A stretch of 64,000 nucleotides of DNA, taken from NCBI GenBank assembly GCA_949775045.1, contig OX459101.1:693501-757500 (forward strand), in the 5' to 3' direction. This DNA comes from Metridium senile. Taxonomy: Eukaryota > Cnidaria > Anthozoa > Actiniaria > Metridiidae. The notes under the pieces are model-generated. The model saw nothing but the letters and a program-made list of their open reading frames with translations, had not been told where the DNA came from and did not search any database. The position numbers and the translations under genes are program-made. Below are positions 13,426 to 37,484 of this stretch, in pieces. Position 1 is the stretch's first letter; each line of letters opens with the position of its first letter.

Positions 13426-16400
13426 AAAAGAATATGTTTTAGTTGATTGGTTAGACATATATTTAAACACATTAACACTGCACTAAACTTGTCTAAACTG
13501 CATGACTGTACCTATAAACACCTAAAATTCCTAAACAAACTCTAAACCATTAAACAACAAACTACTGTATGATTCATTTGATTAGAACACAGGCTCTGTA
13601 GCAAAACAAAGTGGGTCAAGTGAAATGATTCACTTTTTCACCTGAATGTTCTTAATCATAAACCTATTTAAATTATTTGATAGTACAGTAAAACAATAAA
13701 CTTTTAAAACATTTGAAAAGTTGAGACAATAAATACACCTTATTCGTACTAATTTTCTCGTCACTTAATTTTGTGAAATCGGAACAGGCTTATTTCGCGG
13801 GCATTAATTTTCGCTTTTTTGCCAGAAAAATACATTTATGGGCATTTTAATTTTAATTCAAAAATTGTTTAAATTATTTTTTGCGTAAACGTTTTTTCGC
13901 GGGTCTTTAATAAAATCGCAAAATTATAGACTTGCAAAGAATTAGTACGAATAAGAGCCTAAACATCAAAATAAAATTATAGTTGGTGTGACAAAGGCAC
14001 TGTGCCATATAAGACATTGTTTGACAATTTTTAAGAACAGGAAGTATGCATTGTATAATGAACAGTGATGTTTTATTTGCCAAAAACAAACATAAATACA
14101 AGATATTTTGTATGAATATGGAAGATTGAGAATATTATGAACAGAAAACTTTATTTTAATGAACAGAAACAAGGACAAGATAACTTAGTTTTTGACAAGA
14201 CGTTTTGTATGAATATGGAAGATTGACGATATTACAAACTGAGGAAACTTTTATTTTTATGAACAGAAACAAGGACAAAATCACTTTTTGACAAGACTTT
14301 TTTAGAATATAGAAGTCTGACAATATTACGAACAACAAGTGTAATTTTAAAGTGTTTATATCACTAGAATGTTAGGGTCTAGATCAAATCAGCTATATAT
14401 CATGATTGTAAATCTTCTTTGAGTTGAAAAAAAAATGAGCTTATAAATTTCAGTATCTGACTACCCTGTCCGAGTCTGTGATGTCATCATAGCTCTTGTA
14501 ATGATAATAGTAGGTTCTTGTATAGTGCACCAGAATATACATATATGTCTCAGTGTGCTTTTTATACAATCGCTCTTATGTACAATTGCTCAAGATTATA
14601 TACACCTAAGTCCGAATTTAGCCATAGATTGCTTGTGTTCCTATAATGACGTCACAGCAGGATTTCGATTCATCCTAGATTTGTGACAACCGTCCATGTT
14701 TAAAAACAGGTACAAAAATAGTTTTACTGGAATTTTTTACACTTTTTAGCTAGAAACTGTGTAGGTGATATAGGCACTTTAATGAACAGAGACAAGGACA
14801 AAACCACTTTGGACATCAACAGTTACCATGTTGCGCATTCCCCTAACTAGTATTTTATACTTGCACAGTATCTATACTCAAGCTTAAGTCAGGCGGCAAT
14901 GTTATATCAATGAATTGTAAGTACTACACAGTAGTGTCCGTTCAATAACCTTAAAGTGATGGCTGTGTTGTAAACTGTGCTGTAACCTACGTTTAGTAAG
15001 TTGTTGTAGTTGAATAGACTGTCCCCTTCACAGTTCCCTGCGACATCTAAAAAGGTATCCGGGCCTTTGGATCGAAGTGAGATGAATGTTGCGCTTGCAA
15101 TGATAGAAACATTTTAACACCTCATGTGATAATTATTCACATGTCTCTATCATTGCAAGCTCAGCATTTGTCATGCTTCGATGCAAAGGTCCGGCTACCG
15201 TTCAAGATTGTGTAGGGAACAGAGAAGGGGACTGTTGAATGATGTAAAATCATACTACAACCTTACATCAGTACTTTCCTTATAATTATTGTATAAATTT
15301 ATGTTTATAAAATTATTAATAATTTAATAAACATAAATATATTTTCTAGTTTAATTTAAAAACTAGCAAAGAAAATGTTTGACTTTTCAATGACCAGTCT
15401 GATAATTGTTAATTTTAATTGTAAGTGTATTATGAAAGCTAAACTTTAAACAAAATATATAAAATTATGTTTAATTATCAAATAAACATTTAACAACTTA
15501 AACCACTAAACATGATAATAATATAATAATCATAAAAAAACATAAAATGTAATGATTATAAAATTCATCATATAAGCACTAAACAATAAACAATAAACTA
15601 TAAACACTAAAATATTTAAATTAACCAAATAGAATCATCATCAATTGAATTGAGTTTTACCAAAACGAGTAAAGGACTGGGTACTAGTTTCCCTAATTAA
15701 TATGAAATGAACCTCATAATATAAAAGAGCAGATCAAGATATGTAAGATCACGGTGTAAGATTCCTGAGATTTGGTGCTTTTGGTTAGATATTGAGTGAG
15801 TTACAGTCATTCAAAACTGCTAAAAAGGAAAGAAGGAGAGGCGTCCTTCCAAACCATACATTTCCTTCTATTTTTAGGCATTTTTTGAAGCTGTATCTTG
15901 GTCAGAATACAACCAAATCCAACCAAACTCATTTCGTTTCGTTTCTTCATTACATCAATTAGGCAAACTAGTACCCAGTCCTCTACACGTTTCGGTAAAT
16001 ACCTGACTTTGGTTCTTAATTCGAATCAACTTAATCTTGGTTATTAGTAGTTGATATTCAAGTCAATTACTCCCATGAATATTTGTTGATTAGTATAAAT
16101 ACATATTTAGGTAATTATAGAAAAATAATATGTAGTGTGCTCTGATTGGTTCGATAACTTCCAACTATTTTTCAATAATTACCTACTAATGGTACAAAAT
16201 AGAAAGCTTTTCTCTGAAATGGTTGGTTATTTTTTTTACTACATCTATTTGTTACAATACAATATAATATAATAAACTTAATTTAAGGTTATCTAACTTA
16301 TGGCCCTTACTAATAACCATTGACATGACTATCTGTCTTTTTAATAGTACATGATCTGCAGCCCTTTGGCCAGACTCAGGTAAGCTTGTTACATTTACCT

Positions 16401-19400
16401 GTATTATATAGCTCCCTAATTCAAAATCAGTATCATAGGTGCTGCAGTAAACACAAAAGCTGAAGATTTCATACTTTTTCCATAGATATTACTTTCACAG
16501 GGTTTTGATAGGGTTTTCTTACATTGTTACTTATGATTTAAAAATCATGTTAGTAATTAAATTCAAATAACTATGCATAATTTCTATATAATATTATTTT
16601 GTGAATAAATTGTAAAAGTATGGGACTGTTATGCTAAGATATTTTTTTGTATTCATTAGTTCAACATCTCCCATAAAATCAACCATCTATCGTTTGGTTA
16701 TGATTATCCTGGTAAAGAGTATCCACTCGATGATACATTGATTGTCACTGATGAACGTAAGTGTCATATTACTTTGTAATTGTTCTTTATTGCTAATGGT
16801 TATAATAAATAGAATCTAGTGAGTAAACTAGTATAGGCAGTGTAGGTAGTGTTTGAGATAAACGATAATGAAATTTGTGACACCATAAAAAAATGTTGAC
16901 TTAACTTTACTGAAAAAAAGAAAGAAACGAAGGGCTAAAGCTTGAAACGTCAGTTAAGTTAAGTCAACATTTTTACGGTGTAACAAATTTCATTCTATTA
17001 CCTATCGTTTATATCAAACACTGACACAGCCTATACTAGTTTACTCGCTAGTTTCTATTTCTATTTTTTTACGGTGTTACAACTTTCATTCTTATACCTA
17101 TCGTTTATATCAAACACTGACACATCCTATACTAGTTTACTCGCTAGTTTCCATTTATTATTAAATCTTTTATTATTTGGTGGGGTTGTCCAATCCTTTT
17201 ACATTTGAAAGACAAACAAATGAACTCTACTACTCTCTTATCCAAAACACATAACCTTGATAATTTTAGTCTATTATGCATCATAGCATTGATTATCATA
17301 CATGAGAGTAATTATGGATCATTGTTACATCATTTCTATTTAGCTGGCAGTATGTATCAATACTTTGTCAAGATTGTTCCAACTACATATCGTAAGCTTG
17401 GTGGTGAGGTAAGGACATGGATTTATTTATTTAATAATGTTTAGACAGGTTAGTTAGTCCAGCTCAGCATGGCTGATTTAAATGGAGACCTGCAGGAAGA
17501 ATAACCTTTGCATGATCTTTTTATCTGGACATTATATGAAGGTGATGGTGGTGACGATGGTGATGGCAATGATGATGATAATGAGATGATTGATGGCAAT
17601 AATGTTCAAGATTATGATGATGATGATGATCACTGCATTTGTAGTGATGGACATCCTTCACAGATTTAAGATTCAGATGATGATGATGACAATTGCAATG
17701 ATGATGATGATGATGATAACAATGATGTTAATAATGGTGGTGATGATGTTGATGATCGTTATGATGATGATGACAATGGTAATGATAATAACAACGATGA
17801 TGATGATAACAATGATGTTAATAATGGTGGTGATGATGTTGATGATCGTTATGATGATGATGACAATGGTAATGATAATGATGATAACAACAATGATGAT
17901 GATGATGATGATAATAATGATGTCCATAATGATGTTGTTGATACTGATAATGATGATGATGACAATGGCAATGATGATGATGATGATGATGATAACAATG
18001 ATGTTAATAATGGTGATGATGATGTTGATGATCGTTATGATGATGATGACAATGGTAATGATAATGATGATAACAACAATGATGATGGTGATGATGATAA
18101 TAATGATGTTAATAATGGTGGTGATGATGTTGATGATCGTTATGATGATGATGACAATGGTAATGATAATAACAACAATGATGATGATGATAACAATGAT
18201 GTTAATAATGGTGGTGATGATGTTGATGATCGTTATGATGATGATGACAATGGTAATGATAATAATGATAACAACAATGATGATGATGATGATGATAATG
18301 ATGTCCATAATGATGTTGTTGATACTGATAATGATGATGACAATGGTGATAATAATGATGATGATAACAATTGCAATGGTGATGATGATGACAATAAGGA
18401 TATTAATAATGATGTGAATAATATTGATGATAACAATATTATTGTGATGATGACGATAACCATGATGATGAAATCTTATGGTAATAATGATAATAATAAT
18501 GATGGCGTTGATGATGATAATGATGCAATAATAATTTTGTATTCAATTCCCTGTACAGGTATTACACACTCATCAGTTTTCAGTGACTAAACACAAGAGA
18601 ACAATAAAACAGAGATCAGGGGAGCATGGTTTACCAGGTATTTTGACCACTTTAAATAACAAAATATTTATCTTGTGAGCTAGGGTAGATACAATATTAC
18701 TACCTGTTAGTTTACATAAAGGCCCTCACATAAGAATGCCAACTAGCAAGGAGGCAAACCAGTTGGCTATTTATAAGCATGGTTCAGAGACTGAATATTA
18801 AATTATGAACTTGTTGGAATGAGGACAATGAATGTATACCCTTAGTCTCCTCCTCAGTCACAGTTTGTGTTGTCAAGCAATGTTCTCTCCCAAAATGTTT
18901 GATCCTCATTCTCTACTTTCTCATAGCCATAATGCCTTCTGTTATTTTTATTTTTGTAATTCAAATTTTGTTTGATTTGAATTTGAATTGGTTTGATTTG
19001 AATTAAAAAAAAAAAACAAGGCATTATGGTTATTGTAAAAGTAAAGGATGGATACATTAGGTAAAACTAAAGGCTTGTTTGTTGTGTTTTGTTGTAGGTG
19101 TTTTTGTACTGTATGAATTCTCTCCAATGATGGTGCAGTATACAGAAAGCAGACGGTATGTTCACTGATCAGTCCCTTGCCTTTTCTTTTCTTTCTAACG
19201 TTCGCTCCCATTTCATTCCTTTTCCTTCTTTTTATTCTTAATCTTCTTTTCATTCGTTTCATTTCATTTACTTTCTTACCATTTCTTTTCCCTTCCATTC
19301 CCATTTCTTTCGTTTTCTTAAGCTTCCTTCCCATTCGTTTCATTTACTTTACCCTACTTTCTTTTCCCTTCCATTGCCTTTTCATTCCTTTTCTAAAGTT

Positions 19401-20269
19401 TCGTTTTCTTAAGTTTACTTCCCATTCGTTTTTCATTTACATTTTTTACTTTACTTTCCTTCCACTCCGTTCTCATTCCTTTTCTTTCTTTTTTTCGTTT
19501 CCTTTTTCTTCCCTTCCCTTCCTTTCAATTCCCTTTGCTGTCCTTTATTTCCCTTCCTATCCTTTCCTTCATCTTCATATCGTACTTATCATACTTACAA
19601 TCTCTTACTTACAACTACAGGTCGTTCATGCACTTTTTGACCGGTGTGTGTGCAATTATTGGTGGTATTTTTACAGGTATGTTCTTTGACTGATAATTTG
19701 GTGGTTTTATTGTGTCTCTTTGTTCTCTTTTCCCTTTCTTCGTGTTGTTGTTCTTCTAGATCTTCTTGTTTTTGTTGTTCTTACTGTTCTGCTAGATCCT
19801 CTTGTTCAAGATTGTTCTCATTGTTGTTGTTTTTTTTTTCTTCCTCTTGTTGTTATTGTTGTTGTTGTTCTTTTTTGTAGCTTAGTTTTTGTTATTGCAG
19901 TTGAATGCTTAGAGCTAGTAGTAGATCACATTGTGAAGGCAGTAGAAACAAAGCTACAAAAAAAGAACAACAACAACACTAACAACAAATACTAGCTCTA
20001 AGCATTAAATAATAAATAAATAAATAAATCACTTTTTTAACGTCTCAATCTTCTAGCTGGATGCGTGTGCCCTACTAATTGGGGAGACTCAGACACACAC
20101 TCACTACCTCTACGTTAATTATTTTGCACACAACTCGGCTCACATGTTTATTATTTTTTTTAATAACAACGGTTTTTTTCCCCTTACAGTTGCTGGTCTA
20201 GTTGACTCTATGATATATCATTCTTCACGAGCCATACAGAAGAAGATAGACCTTGGAAAAGCTAGTTAA
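4277..20269 (+). CDS. ERGIC3: ERGIC3, ER-Golgi cycling membrane protein (17 exons, 386 aa)
   Basis: Orthologue of ERGIC3, a cargo receptor-like protein that cycles between ER and cis-Golgi. Exons: 4277-4373, 5689-5759, 6696-6783, 7241-7281, 7592-7670, 8385-8425, 8556-8608, 9272-9353, 11704-11787, 12574-12631, 16348-16379, 16660-16756, 17344-17408, 18559-18637, 19098-19155, 19621-19676, 20190-20269. All junctions are GT-AG and keep frame; total 1161 nt. The start is MESKDLFTTLKRFDAYPKTL, matching the family N-terminus. The first membrane segment is near residues 33-55 and the second near 345-368. The lumenal part holds a cysteine cluster (C145, C148, C158, C159, C162) and the family strings EDVRESYRRKGWA, GCQVYGYLEVNKVAGNFHFAPG and MYQYFVKIVPT. 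The C-terminus KKIDLGKAS keeps the cytosolic KK pattern. Length matches human (383 aa). Odd point: intron 8 is a minisatellite that copies the exon 9 acceptor. Poly(A) signal not assigned. Confidence 0.95.
5331..5480. repeat. Dispersed repeat R1, half copy (ERGIC3 intron 1)
   Basis: Runs from an AAACGATAGGTAAAATAATG end, through AACACCGTAAAAAATG and GAGCTTTAGCCCTTCGTCGG, to GTTTACTCGCTAGTTTCC. Confidence 0.85.
5825..6227. mobile_element. MITE interrupted by an R1 insertion
   Basis: Outer inverted ends TTAAGGTGGATCGCTATA (left) and TATAGCTGTCCACCTTAA (right), continued inward by TTTGACGTGAG against CTCATGTCAAA and by AATTTTAAAATCAAGAT against ATCTTGATTTTAAAA. The left arm is broken by an R1 copy (about 5862-6008), with TTTGACRTGAGAT on both sides of it. 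Lies in ERGIC3 intron 2. Confidence 0.85.
5862..6008. repeat. Dispersed repeat R1 nested in a MITE
   Basis: Contains GACGTTTCGAGCTTTAGCCC, then an AACATTTTTTACAA segment, CTATCGTTTATATCAAACAC and CTTGCTAGTTTCCATTTA. Flanked by near-identical 13-bp copies of host MITE sequence, as expected from a target-site duplication. Confidence 0.85.
6838..7045. repeat. Fragments of SINE family 2
   Basis: TATGTGAGTTGAGTTTGTTT occurs twice (near 6895 and 6970), each followed by GATGTGTTGTT; the second runs into CACAATGG. Both match the body of the fuller copy at 47138-47370. Confidence 0.6.
7765..8065. repeat. Hairpin repeat family G, copy 1
   Basis: A long imperfect hairpin (AAGTACTATATACAATAT paired with the complementary strand of ATATTGTATAGTACTT, 7795-7893) is followed by a conserved module: TTTTACTAAAATTGTCAAGA, AAATCTGGCCGA, AACTTATGCAAATCAGG and TCATTAATTATTCATGAATT. 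Other copies: 46355, 46856, 63010. Confidence 0.7.
8098..8258. mobile_element. Small palindromic MITE (ERGIC3 intron 5)
   Basis: Ends TCCATAACCTCAATCTC and GAGGCTGAGGTTATGGA are inverted, and TTTGACTACA pairs with TGTAGTCAAA inside. Confidence 0.7.
8672..9250. repeat. (ATC)n microsatellite, ERGIC3 intron 7
   Basis: About 580 bp of interrupted ATC/ACC triplets. It creates ORFs of 160-233 residues in both strands (Met/Ile/Val, His and Asp runs). None is a gene. Confidence 0.95.
9690..11703. repeat. 66-bp minisatellite ending at the ERGIC3 exon 9 acceptor
   Basis: About 31 units, mostly 66 bp, with 58-bp (8-base deletion) and 64-bp variants. Every unit includes TGGTTTCTCAG followed by TGTGTA, exactly the real acceptor and the first bases of exon 9 at 11704; two units have TGCTCAG instead. 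Higher-order structure is visible: a 124-bp period near 10391-10700, and a 386-bp block repeated at about 10639-10962 and 11025-11348. As 66 is a multiple of 3, the minus strand has a 274-residue repetitive ORF that is not a gene. Confidence 0.97.
11792..12415. repeat. (GAT)n microsatellite, ERGIC3 intron 9
   Basis: GAT/GGT triplets begin four bases after the exon 9 donor. Encoded Asp or His runs are artefacts. Confidence 0.95.
12755..13430. repeat. (ATC)n microsatellites, ERGIC3 intron 10
   Basis: Two blocks (12755-12870 and 12950-13430). The short segment ACTAAAGGATTGGAGTGCAA occurs at 12721 and again at 12916, so the block with its left flank is a local tandem duplication of about 195 bp. 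Confidence 0.9.
13739..13956. mobile_element. MITE (ERGIC3 intron 10)
   Basis: Ends are CTTATTCGTACTAATT and AATTAGTACGAATAAG, a perfect 16-bp inverted repeat. Inside, TTTCGCGGGCATTAATTTTCG and TTTTTCGCGGG recur. Confidence 0.85.
14090..14340. repeat. Roughly 100-bp tandem repeat, 2.5 copies
   Basis: TTTTGTATGAATATGGAAGA and ATGAACAGAAACAAGGACAA recur about 95-100 bp apart. A further AATGAACAGAGACAAGGACA lies near 14782. Confidence 0.8.
15011..15240. mobile_element. MITE family A, copy 1 (ERGIC3 intron 10)
   Basis: GTCCCCTTCACAGTTCCCTG at the left is matched by the inverse of CAGGGAAC-like and AGGGGACTG sequences at the right. Inner arms share GCTTGCAATGATAGA with TCTATCATTGCAAGC. Copies 2 and 3 are at 37228 and 39469. 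Confidence 0.88.
15655..16000. mobile_element. 350-bp MITE with about 40-bp terminal repeats
   Basis: TTTTACCAAAACGAGTAAAG then ACTGGGTACTAGTTT at the left are inverted at the right as AAACTAGTACCCAGT and CTCTACACGTTTCGGTAAA. The interior is unique and non-coding. Confidence 0.85.
16810..17158. repeat. Dispersed repeat R1, full palindrome plus extra half
   Basis: Left arm from GAGTAAACTAGTATAGGC to GTTGACTTAACTTTACTGA. The right arm is its inverse, ending CTATACTAGTTTACTCGCTAG near 17055. A second copy of the right end follows immediately (17070-17158). Lies in ERGIC3 intron 12. Confidence 0.88.
17545..18535. repeat. (GAT)n minisatellite with about 90-bp higher-order unit
   Basis: The block ATGATGTTAATAATGGTGGT followed by GATGATGTTGATGATCGTTA recurs about five times at roughly 90-bp spacing. 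It gives a 275-residue Met-rich ORF and a 211-residue Ile-rich antisense ORF, neither real. Lies in ERGIC3 intron 13. Confidence 0.93.
19170..19560. repeat. Pyrimidine-rich TTTCC-type tract, ERGIC3 intron 15
   Basis: About 390 bp of degenerate TTCCTTTT/CATTTC motifs on the plus strand, between exons 15 and 16. Confidence 0.85.
19715..20155. repeat. GTT-rich tract and SINE family 2 fragment (minus)
   Basis: GTT/CTT triplets fill 19740-19880, inside a segment whose ends are inverted (AATGCTTAGAGCTAGTA near 19903 and ACTAGCTCTAAGCATT near 19992). It is followed by AAATAAATAAATCACTTTTT and an inverted copy of the sequence at 26820-26975 (complement of GAGCCGAGTTGTGTGCAAAA near 20140). Confidence 0.7.
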
Positions 20270-20930
20270 TAATATTATGACAATTATAGTGAAATTATAA
20301 CATTATTATCAATGCAGGGCAGAATACTGCACACAAAAAATAATCTTTTTTGATAACAATATTGTGTTAAAGTTGAGTAGAACAGGTACAGAATATCAGT
20401 TCGGTACAACGGTTACCTTAAACGGTTATCATTTAAGCGTATCTTTCAAAATCGTACGCATATCTTCCCTTCCTGCGTAGCCAGGTGCAAGGGGAGAGTG
20501 AAGATGGGAAGGGGAGTAGATCACACCTACTTAAGCAAGGGAACAACCCCCCCCCCCCCCCTCCCCTCCCCTGGAAACATGCATTAATATACTGTCAAAA
20601 GCAGCTATTATCAAATCTGTATATTTAACTGGTGTATATTTCCTTAAGAACCCAACAACTTGATATAGTAATTTTGTAAAAATACCTCAAAATATGCAGG
20701 GAGATGCGAGGAGGCCGATATGGCTGTTATTACAGTTATTACAGTATGAAAATGTGTTCAAACAATGGATTCATGCCACGGCTCTCGGGCAAAAAACAAA
20801 ACTTGGCCCGGAAGCCTCAACTTGGGTCCATCGTTCGAAATTATTCAAAACGTTTTCATTTTGATTCGATGAGAAGAACTTTGTCTAAAAAGTCCTGTGC
20901 AAAAGGATTCCTATATCTAGAATTTATCGA
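20270..20930. other. ERGIC3 3' flank
   Basis: Presumed 3' UTR and flank. It holds a partial TAGCCTGC-family fragment (20473-20520) and a C-homopolymer at 20547-20562. No convincing poly(A) signal near the stop; the first AATAAA is at 20974, inside a MITE. Confidence 0.45.
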
Positions 20931-20934
20931 GTTG

Positions 20935-21105
20935 TTATATTTGCATGCTAGGGTGTACGCATTTAATCCATGAAATAAATAGTACTATAAATTACTACAA
21001 AATAGTGCTGATTAAACAATAGAAAACAAAGGAATTAGCATAATTTAGCTCCTATTTTGTACTATCTATGTTTCACGGATTAAGTGCGTGCATGCTAAAC
21101 TTTTT
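20935..21105. mobile_element. MITE-like palindrome
   Basis: TTTGCATGCTAGGGTGTACG and ATTTAATCCATGAAA at the left pair imperfectly with TTTCACGGATTAAGTGCG and TGCATGCTAAA at the right. Confidence 0.65.
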
Positions 21106-21124
21106 ATTAATATTTTAATAATTA

Positions 21125-21690
21125 ATATAAGTGATTTAAGTAATAGAGTATTTTAGAACAATGTATCAATTATATATAAATGCATGTTTGTGTAGAGTAG
21201 TCTTTACAAAAAGTATAATTGAACATTTTAAAATAATGTATCAATTATAAATAAAGGCTTGTTCATGTTAGTCATGTGAAGGTAGTCCTTACAATAAGTA
21301 ATTGAACATATTAGAACAATGTATCAATTATATAGAGCGGATTTCGTATGACTGTGCAAACAGCACGGACACAGCACGGTACAGTACAAATGAAATTTTA
21401 TAGAGAGTTTTTCCTGTGGCTGTCAAAACACCACAGGTTGGTTACGGCAGTGATTTCGAATGTCTTTATAGAAACTACGGCACGAACACGGCACGGTCAT
21501 GGCAAAAACTTCGAATCTTTTTATATAAATTACGACACGGTTACAGCACGGTACCGTACGTTGCACAGTCATACGAAATCCGCTCTATAGATACTTGTTT
21601 GTGTAGAGTAGTCTTTAGAATAAATAATTGAACATTTTAGAACAATGTATCAATTATTTAACGTCTGTTCATGTTTGTTTATAGTTATTG
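21125..21690. repeat. About 90-bp tandem repeat split by a MITE
   Basis: Four units, each with TTTTAGAACAATGTATCAAT (one with TATTAG, one with AAATAA), GTAGAGTAGTCTTTA-like and AATTGAACAT segments. The MITE at 21331-21589 sits between ATCAATTA and the resumed GATACTTG. Confidence 0.8.
21331..21589. mobile_element. MITE family B, copy 1
   Basis: Perfect terminal inverted repeat of at least 27 bp, starting TATAGAGCGGATTTCGTATG. The interior contains several ACGGCACGG/ACGGTAC iterations. Copy 2 is at 35121-35276. Confidence 0.9.
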
Positions 21691-22019
21691 TAAAGTTATT
21701 ATTCACAATGAAGTATTGTAGTTATTTCGCACAAATAAAAAACTCAACTTCTCGGAAAGTCCGTCTTTTTCTCTCAAATACCTGTACTATTTTTTCACTT
21801 TAATTCGAGGTGTGCCTCGACACGTTAATTTATGTTTCCATTTCGAAATCCCTCACGTTTTGCTGACATTCACAGAACAAAATAAAATCACGTGATTGTT
21901 TTCGAGTTTCCTGGACACCTGATACTTTCGTCCCGTTATTTTAAAATGGAAATCTATTTTTGTCAACGATGTCTACGGATCGTATTAAACTTCATTTCCA
22001 CAGAATAATTGCTCTGGCA

Positions 22020-22044
22020 CCCAGGGTACATTGCCCTATAAATA

Positions 22045-22079
<35 letters not shown>

Positions 22080-22140
22080 ATATAAATAAATAAATAAAAA
22101 TAAATACATATAAAAATAAATATTGCCCTATAAATACATG
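22020..22140. repeat. (AAAT)n microsatellite
   Basis: TAAATAAATA tract with interruptions; the flanking phrase TTGCCCTATAAATA occurs on both sides. Confidence 0.9.
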
Positions 22141-22857
22141 CATACCGGACTCAAAATATAATATGAGCAAAAGTTATGCGGGGATACTGTGAGTTGTCAT
22201 ACAATATTTTATATACAATTTTTTATATACAATATTTTTGTCGAATATTGGCACAATATATTACACTTATTTTTAACCAAGTGTAAACATTGCAAATCAA
22301 TTTACGTTATTTTCACCTATTTATTGCCCAAAAAAATACCACGCAACTCAGAGCATAATATATGCAAAAACTATGCGGGGAGTACTTGACATTTAATGCC
22401 ATATTTTCGGGGAACCTGGACTTGTGCACGAGTAAAAATGAGAGACAAAAATAGAAGAAGGAAAAAAAAAAACACTGAAAAGAGAAAGGTTGACCAAGTC
22501 TGAGTCATGCGGTTTCGTGCGATATTTGTGGTGCGACTTTCGCTTTCAAAATGTGACGTCATAGCACTATTATCGGAGACTAATCGTGATCCCGAAAATA
22601 TATCTCATTTCCGGTCGAACGGCTACGGTTCTCTACGGTTGTGCATCGAACTCTTAATTACCAAAGACCTCGTTCCTGTTACCATCAATTATTTCCTTTT
22701 TGAAGCCTCAGAATAACACTGGCAAAACTTTGACAAACTTTTTAAAGTATTAGATTGGTCGATTTGGTTTGAATTATGACGTGAGGTCGATACGTGTTGG
22801 TATACACCTTTGAAACTAATATTTACATGTAGTCGGACTCTGTTCCATGAAGTGCTG
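22141..22857. other. Upstream region of the receptor kinase gene
   Basis: Mixed-composition DNA without recognised coding content. AAACTATGCGGGGA (22368) and AAAGTTATGCGGGGA (22167) are a short dispersed pair. A four-codon upstream ORF (22847-22858) overlaps the start codon of the next gene. Confidence 0.45.
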
Positions 22858-36261
<13,404 letters not shown>

Positions 36262-36798
36262 CCTTGTTCAGACACTCGACTCCAATACTCCACTAGTTTC
36301 GTGTTACATAGACCCAAACGAAATATGGCGTACTCTTATTGTTCTTGACTGTCTAGCCTCGTGTTCACGTTGGAAAACAATAGAGTTTTCACATGTATGC
36401 AAGGCTGGGCAGTCAAGAAGAATTGTTATTCAAATTGTCCGCCATATTTAGATTCGGTGTATCGCACCGCTGTACTATTCACAAAAGGCGCATTTGCACA
36501 GGGATAAGCTCGATTCTGCTACAGTGATTTGAAGCATTTGCTAGTGCTTTGCTTGGAATTTGTGAATATTTTATCAACAAATCGAGCCTTAGCCTGTACA
36601 AATTAGCCTTTTGTCAAAAATTACAACGGTGATAGATAACGTGAAAATGGAGTGTTATTCCAACTGCCAAAACAGCATTATATATATAACGTAGACATTT
36701 CGCGGTTTAATTTCATAGAATCGAGGACCTGCTTTCTCGCATTTCTAATCAAAAAATGTAGGCTCGTTTTTCTAAAGCCCAATTCAGTCAAAACATTA
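36262..36798. mobile_element. Receptor kinase 3' flank with two small palindromes
   Basis: 36322-36449: AATATGGCGTACTCTTATTG and TTCTTGACTG against CAGTCAAGAAG and GTCCGCCATATT. 36483-36618: CAAAAGGCGCATTTGCACAG and TAAGCTCGAT against ATCGAGCCTTAGCCTGTACA and TTAGCCTTTTG. No AATAAA was seen close to the stop codon. Confidence 0.65.
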
Positions 36799-36951
36799 CA
36801 GTGAAACCCCGGCTTAAGGCAACCCGCTTAATACGGCCACCCCGTTATTGCGGCCAGTTTTTTAGGCCGTCCCGACGAAATGCATATGCCCATACATTTC
36901 ATATGAAATTTTCCCCGCTTAATACGGCCACCGGATTAACGGATTCCACTG
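36799..36951. mobile_element. Pogo/Tigger-like MITE with TA target duplication
   Basis: Starts CAGTGAAACCCCGGCTTAAG, ends ACGGATTCCACTG, and is flanked by TA on both sides (36797-36798, 36952-36953). TTAATACGGCCACC occurs near both ends. CAGTG-type ends and TA duplications are typical of the Tc1/mariner-pogo group. Confidence 0.8.
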
Positions 36952-37227
36952 TATTAACATTTACTTTACATAACAGGTTTTTGTTAAAGAGTTAAACCAG
37001 GGCTACGTACCTCTTTCCAGGCTTTGAACAACCGAGACTACGGCAAGGTTTTAGCTAGCCTGACAAAAAACGACGTTCTCTTTTCCCCTCGAAAGAACGT
37101 TTCATTTCTGGGACAGATTTTAATCTAATTTAACTTTAAAACGATTGTCACTAGTTAGATATTGTAATCAATTTTGTATTATATAATGACTGATAACTCG
37201 TATAAAAAGTTGAGTAAATTCTTATGG

Positions 37228-37448
37228 AATAGTCTCCTTCACAGTTCCCTGCGCCATCTTGAAAGGTAGCCGGGTCTTTGCATCGAAGCGAGGCGAACGT
37301 TTAGCTTGCAATGATAGAGACATGTGAATAATTGTCCCACGAGGTGTTACAGGTCTCTATCATTTCCAAGCGTAACGTTCGTCTCGCTTCGATGCAAAGG
37401 CCCGGCTACTTTTCAAGATGGCGCAGGGAACTGCGAAGGAAACTATTC
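37228..37448. mobile_element. MITE family A, copy 2
   Basis: AATAGTCTCCTTCACAGTTC ... GAAGGAAACTATT, with inner arms GCCGGGTCTTTGCATCGAAG and CTTCGATGCAAAGGCCCGGC. Close in sequence to copies 1 (15011) and 3 (39469). Confidence 0.92.
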
Positions 37449-37484
37449 GGTAAAATACACCTACTTCAAAAGGCTGTAATATTT

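Noticed and set aside
17590..18417. 275-residue Met-rich and 211-residue Ile-rich ORFs
   Set aside because: GAT-triplet minisatellite inside ERGIC3 intron 13.
20704..20973. 89-residue ORF downstream of ERGIC3
   Set aside because: No recognisable features; it runs into a MITE and has no splice or poly(A) context.
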